Shown here: piece by piece, positions 5,919 through 5,939 of the stretch
How the letters are laid out: every line of letters begins with the position of its first letter
Position numbering within the stretch: position 1 is the first letter of the stretch
Assembly: GCA_002431975.1 (NCBI GenBank)
Contig: DJFA01000002.1
Span: 1 to 5,939 of the forward strand
DNA: 5,939 bases
Source of the DNA: Ruminococcus sp. UBA5884
GTDB lineage: Bacteria; Bacillota; Clostridia; Oscillospirales; Ruminococcaceae
Direction: 5' to 3'
The notes under the pieces: model-generated
What the model was told of the DNA's origin: nothing
Databases searched by the model: none
Seen by the model: only the letters and a program-made list of their open reading frames with translations
Program-made: the position numbers and the translations under genes

Positions 5919-5939
5919 AGTTTCAGTAATTACTTTTCG

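Noticed and set aside
5889..5939. A - strand frame open from the window edge to a TAA at 5889-5891, 20 bases before tpiA, as the end of an upstream gene
   Set aside because: Only 16 codons are visible, the residues do not resemble the C-terminus of PGK, GAPDH or another expected neighbour, and the stretch overlaps a palindromic GC-rich patch. It is too short to support a call.

Overview
The window looks like chromosomal DNA from a low-G+C Firmicute, most likely a gut or rumen clostridium of the Ruminococcus/Oscillospiraceae kind. That placement is an inference from AT-rich intergenic DNA, strong AAGGAG-type ribosome binding sites, the sequence character of PdxS/PdxT, TpiA and cofactor-independent GpmI, and GC-rich 'TGTAGGGGCGA...' palindromic repeats. 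It is not proven by any marker gene here.

Layout, left to right. Positions 1-233 are AT-rich leader DNA with no gene, ending in a good SigA-type promoter (TTGACA, 17 nt, TAAAAT) and a ribosome binding site. Positions 234-1681 hold pdxS and pdxT, five bases apart on the + strand. They encode the two subunits of the deoxyxylulose-5-phosphate-independent pyridoxal 5'-phosphate synthase. A rho-independent terminator closes this operon near 1690-1728. A complete palindromic repeat lies at 1753-1824, followed by one gene for a multi-pass membrane-bound O-acyltransferase (MBOAT, AlgI/DltB type) whose real start is a TTG at 1903. The 201-base convergent gap after it (3283-3483) holds a diverged, inverted copy of the same repeat and a hairpin that can terminate transcription from both sides. 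On the - strand, tpiA (5868 to 5092) and then gpmI (4998 to 3484) encode two glycolytic enzymes, with a terminator-like hairpin between them. A possible third, decayed repeat copy lies just upstream of tpiA.

Functionally, PdxT releases ammonia from glutamine. PdxS combines it with a pentose phosphate and glyceraldehyde 3-phosphate to make PLP. TpiA supplies glyceraldehyde 3-phosphate by isomerising dihydroxyacetone phosphate, and GpmI works further down glycolysis. The link between the two gene pairs is metabolic only, since they are transcribed convergently from separate units. The MBOAT gene is the odd member: it has no recognisable partner within the window and is bracketed by inverted copies of one repeat family.

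I found no CRISPR array, tRNA, rRNA, transposase or phage gene, and no convincing new multi-gene system. The parts most worth a second look are the repeat family around the MBOAT gene and the start-site trap it creates.
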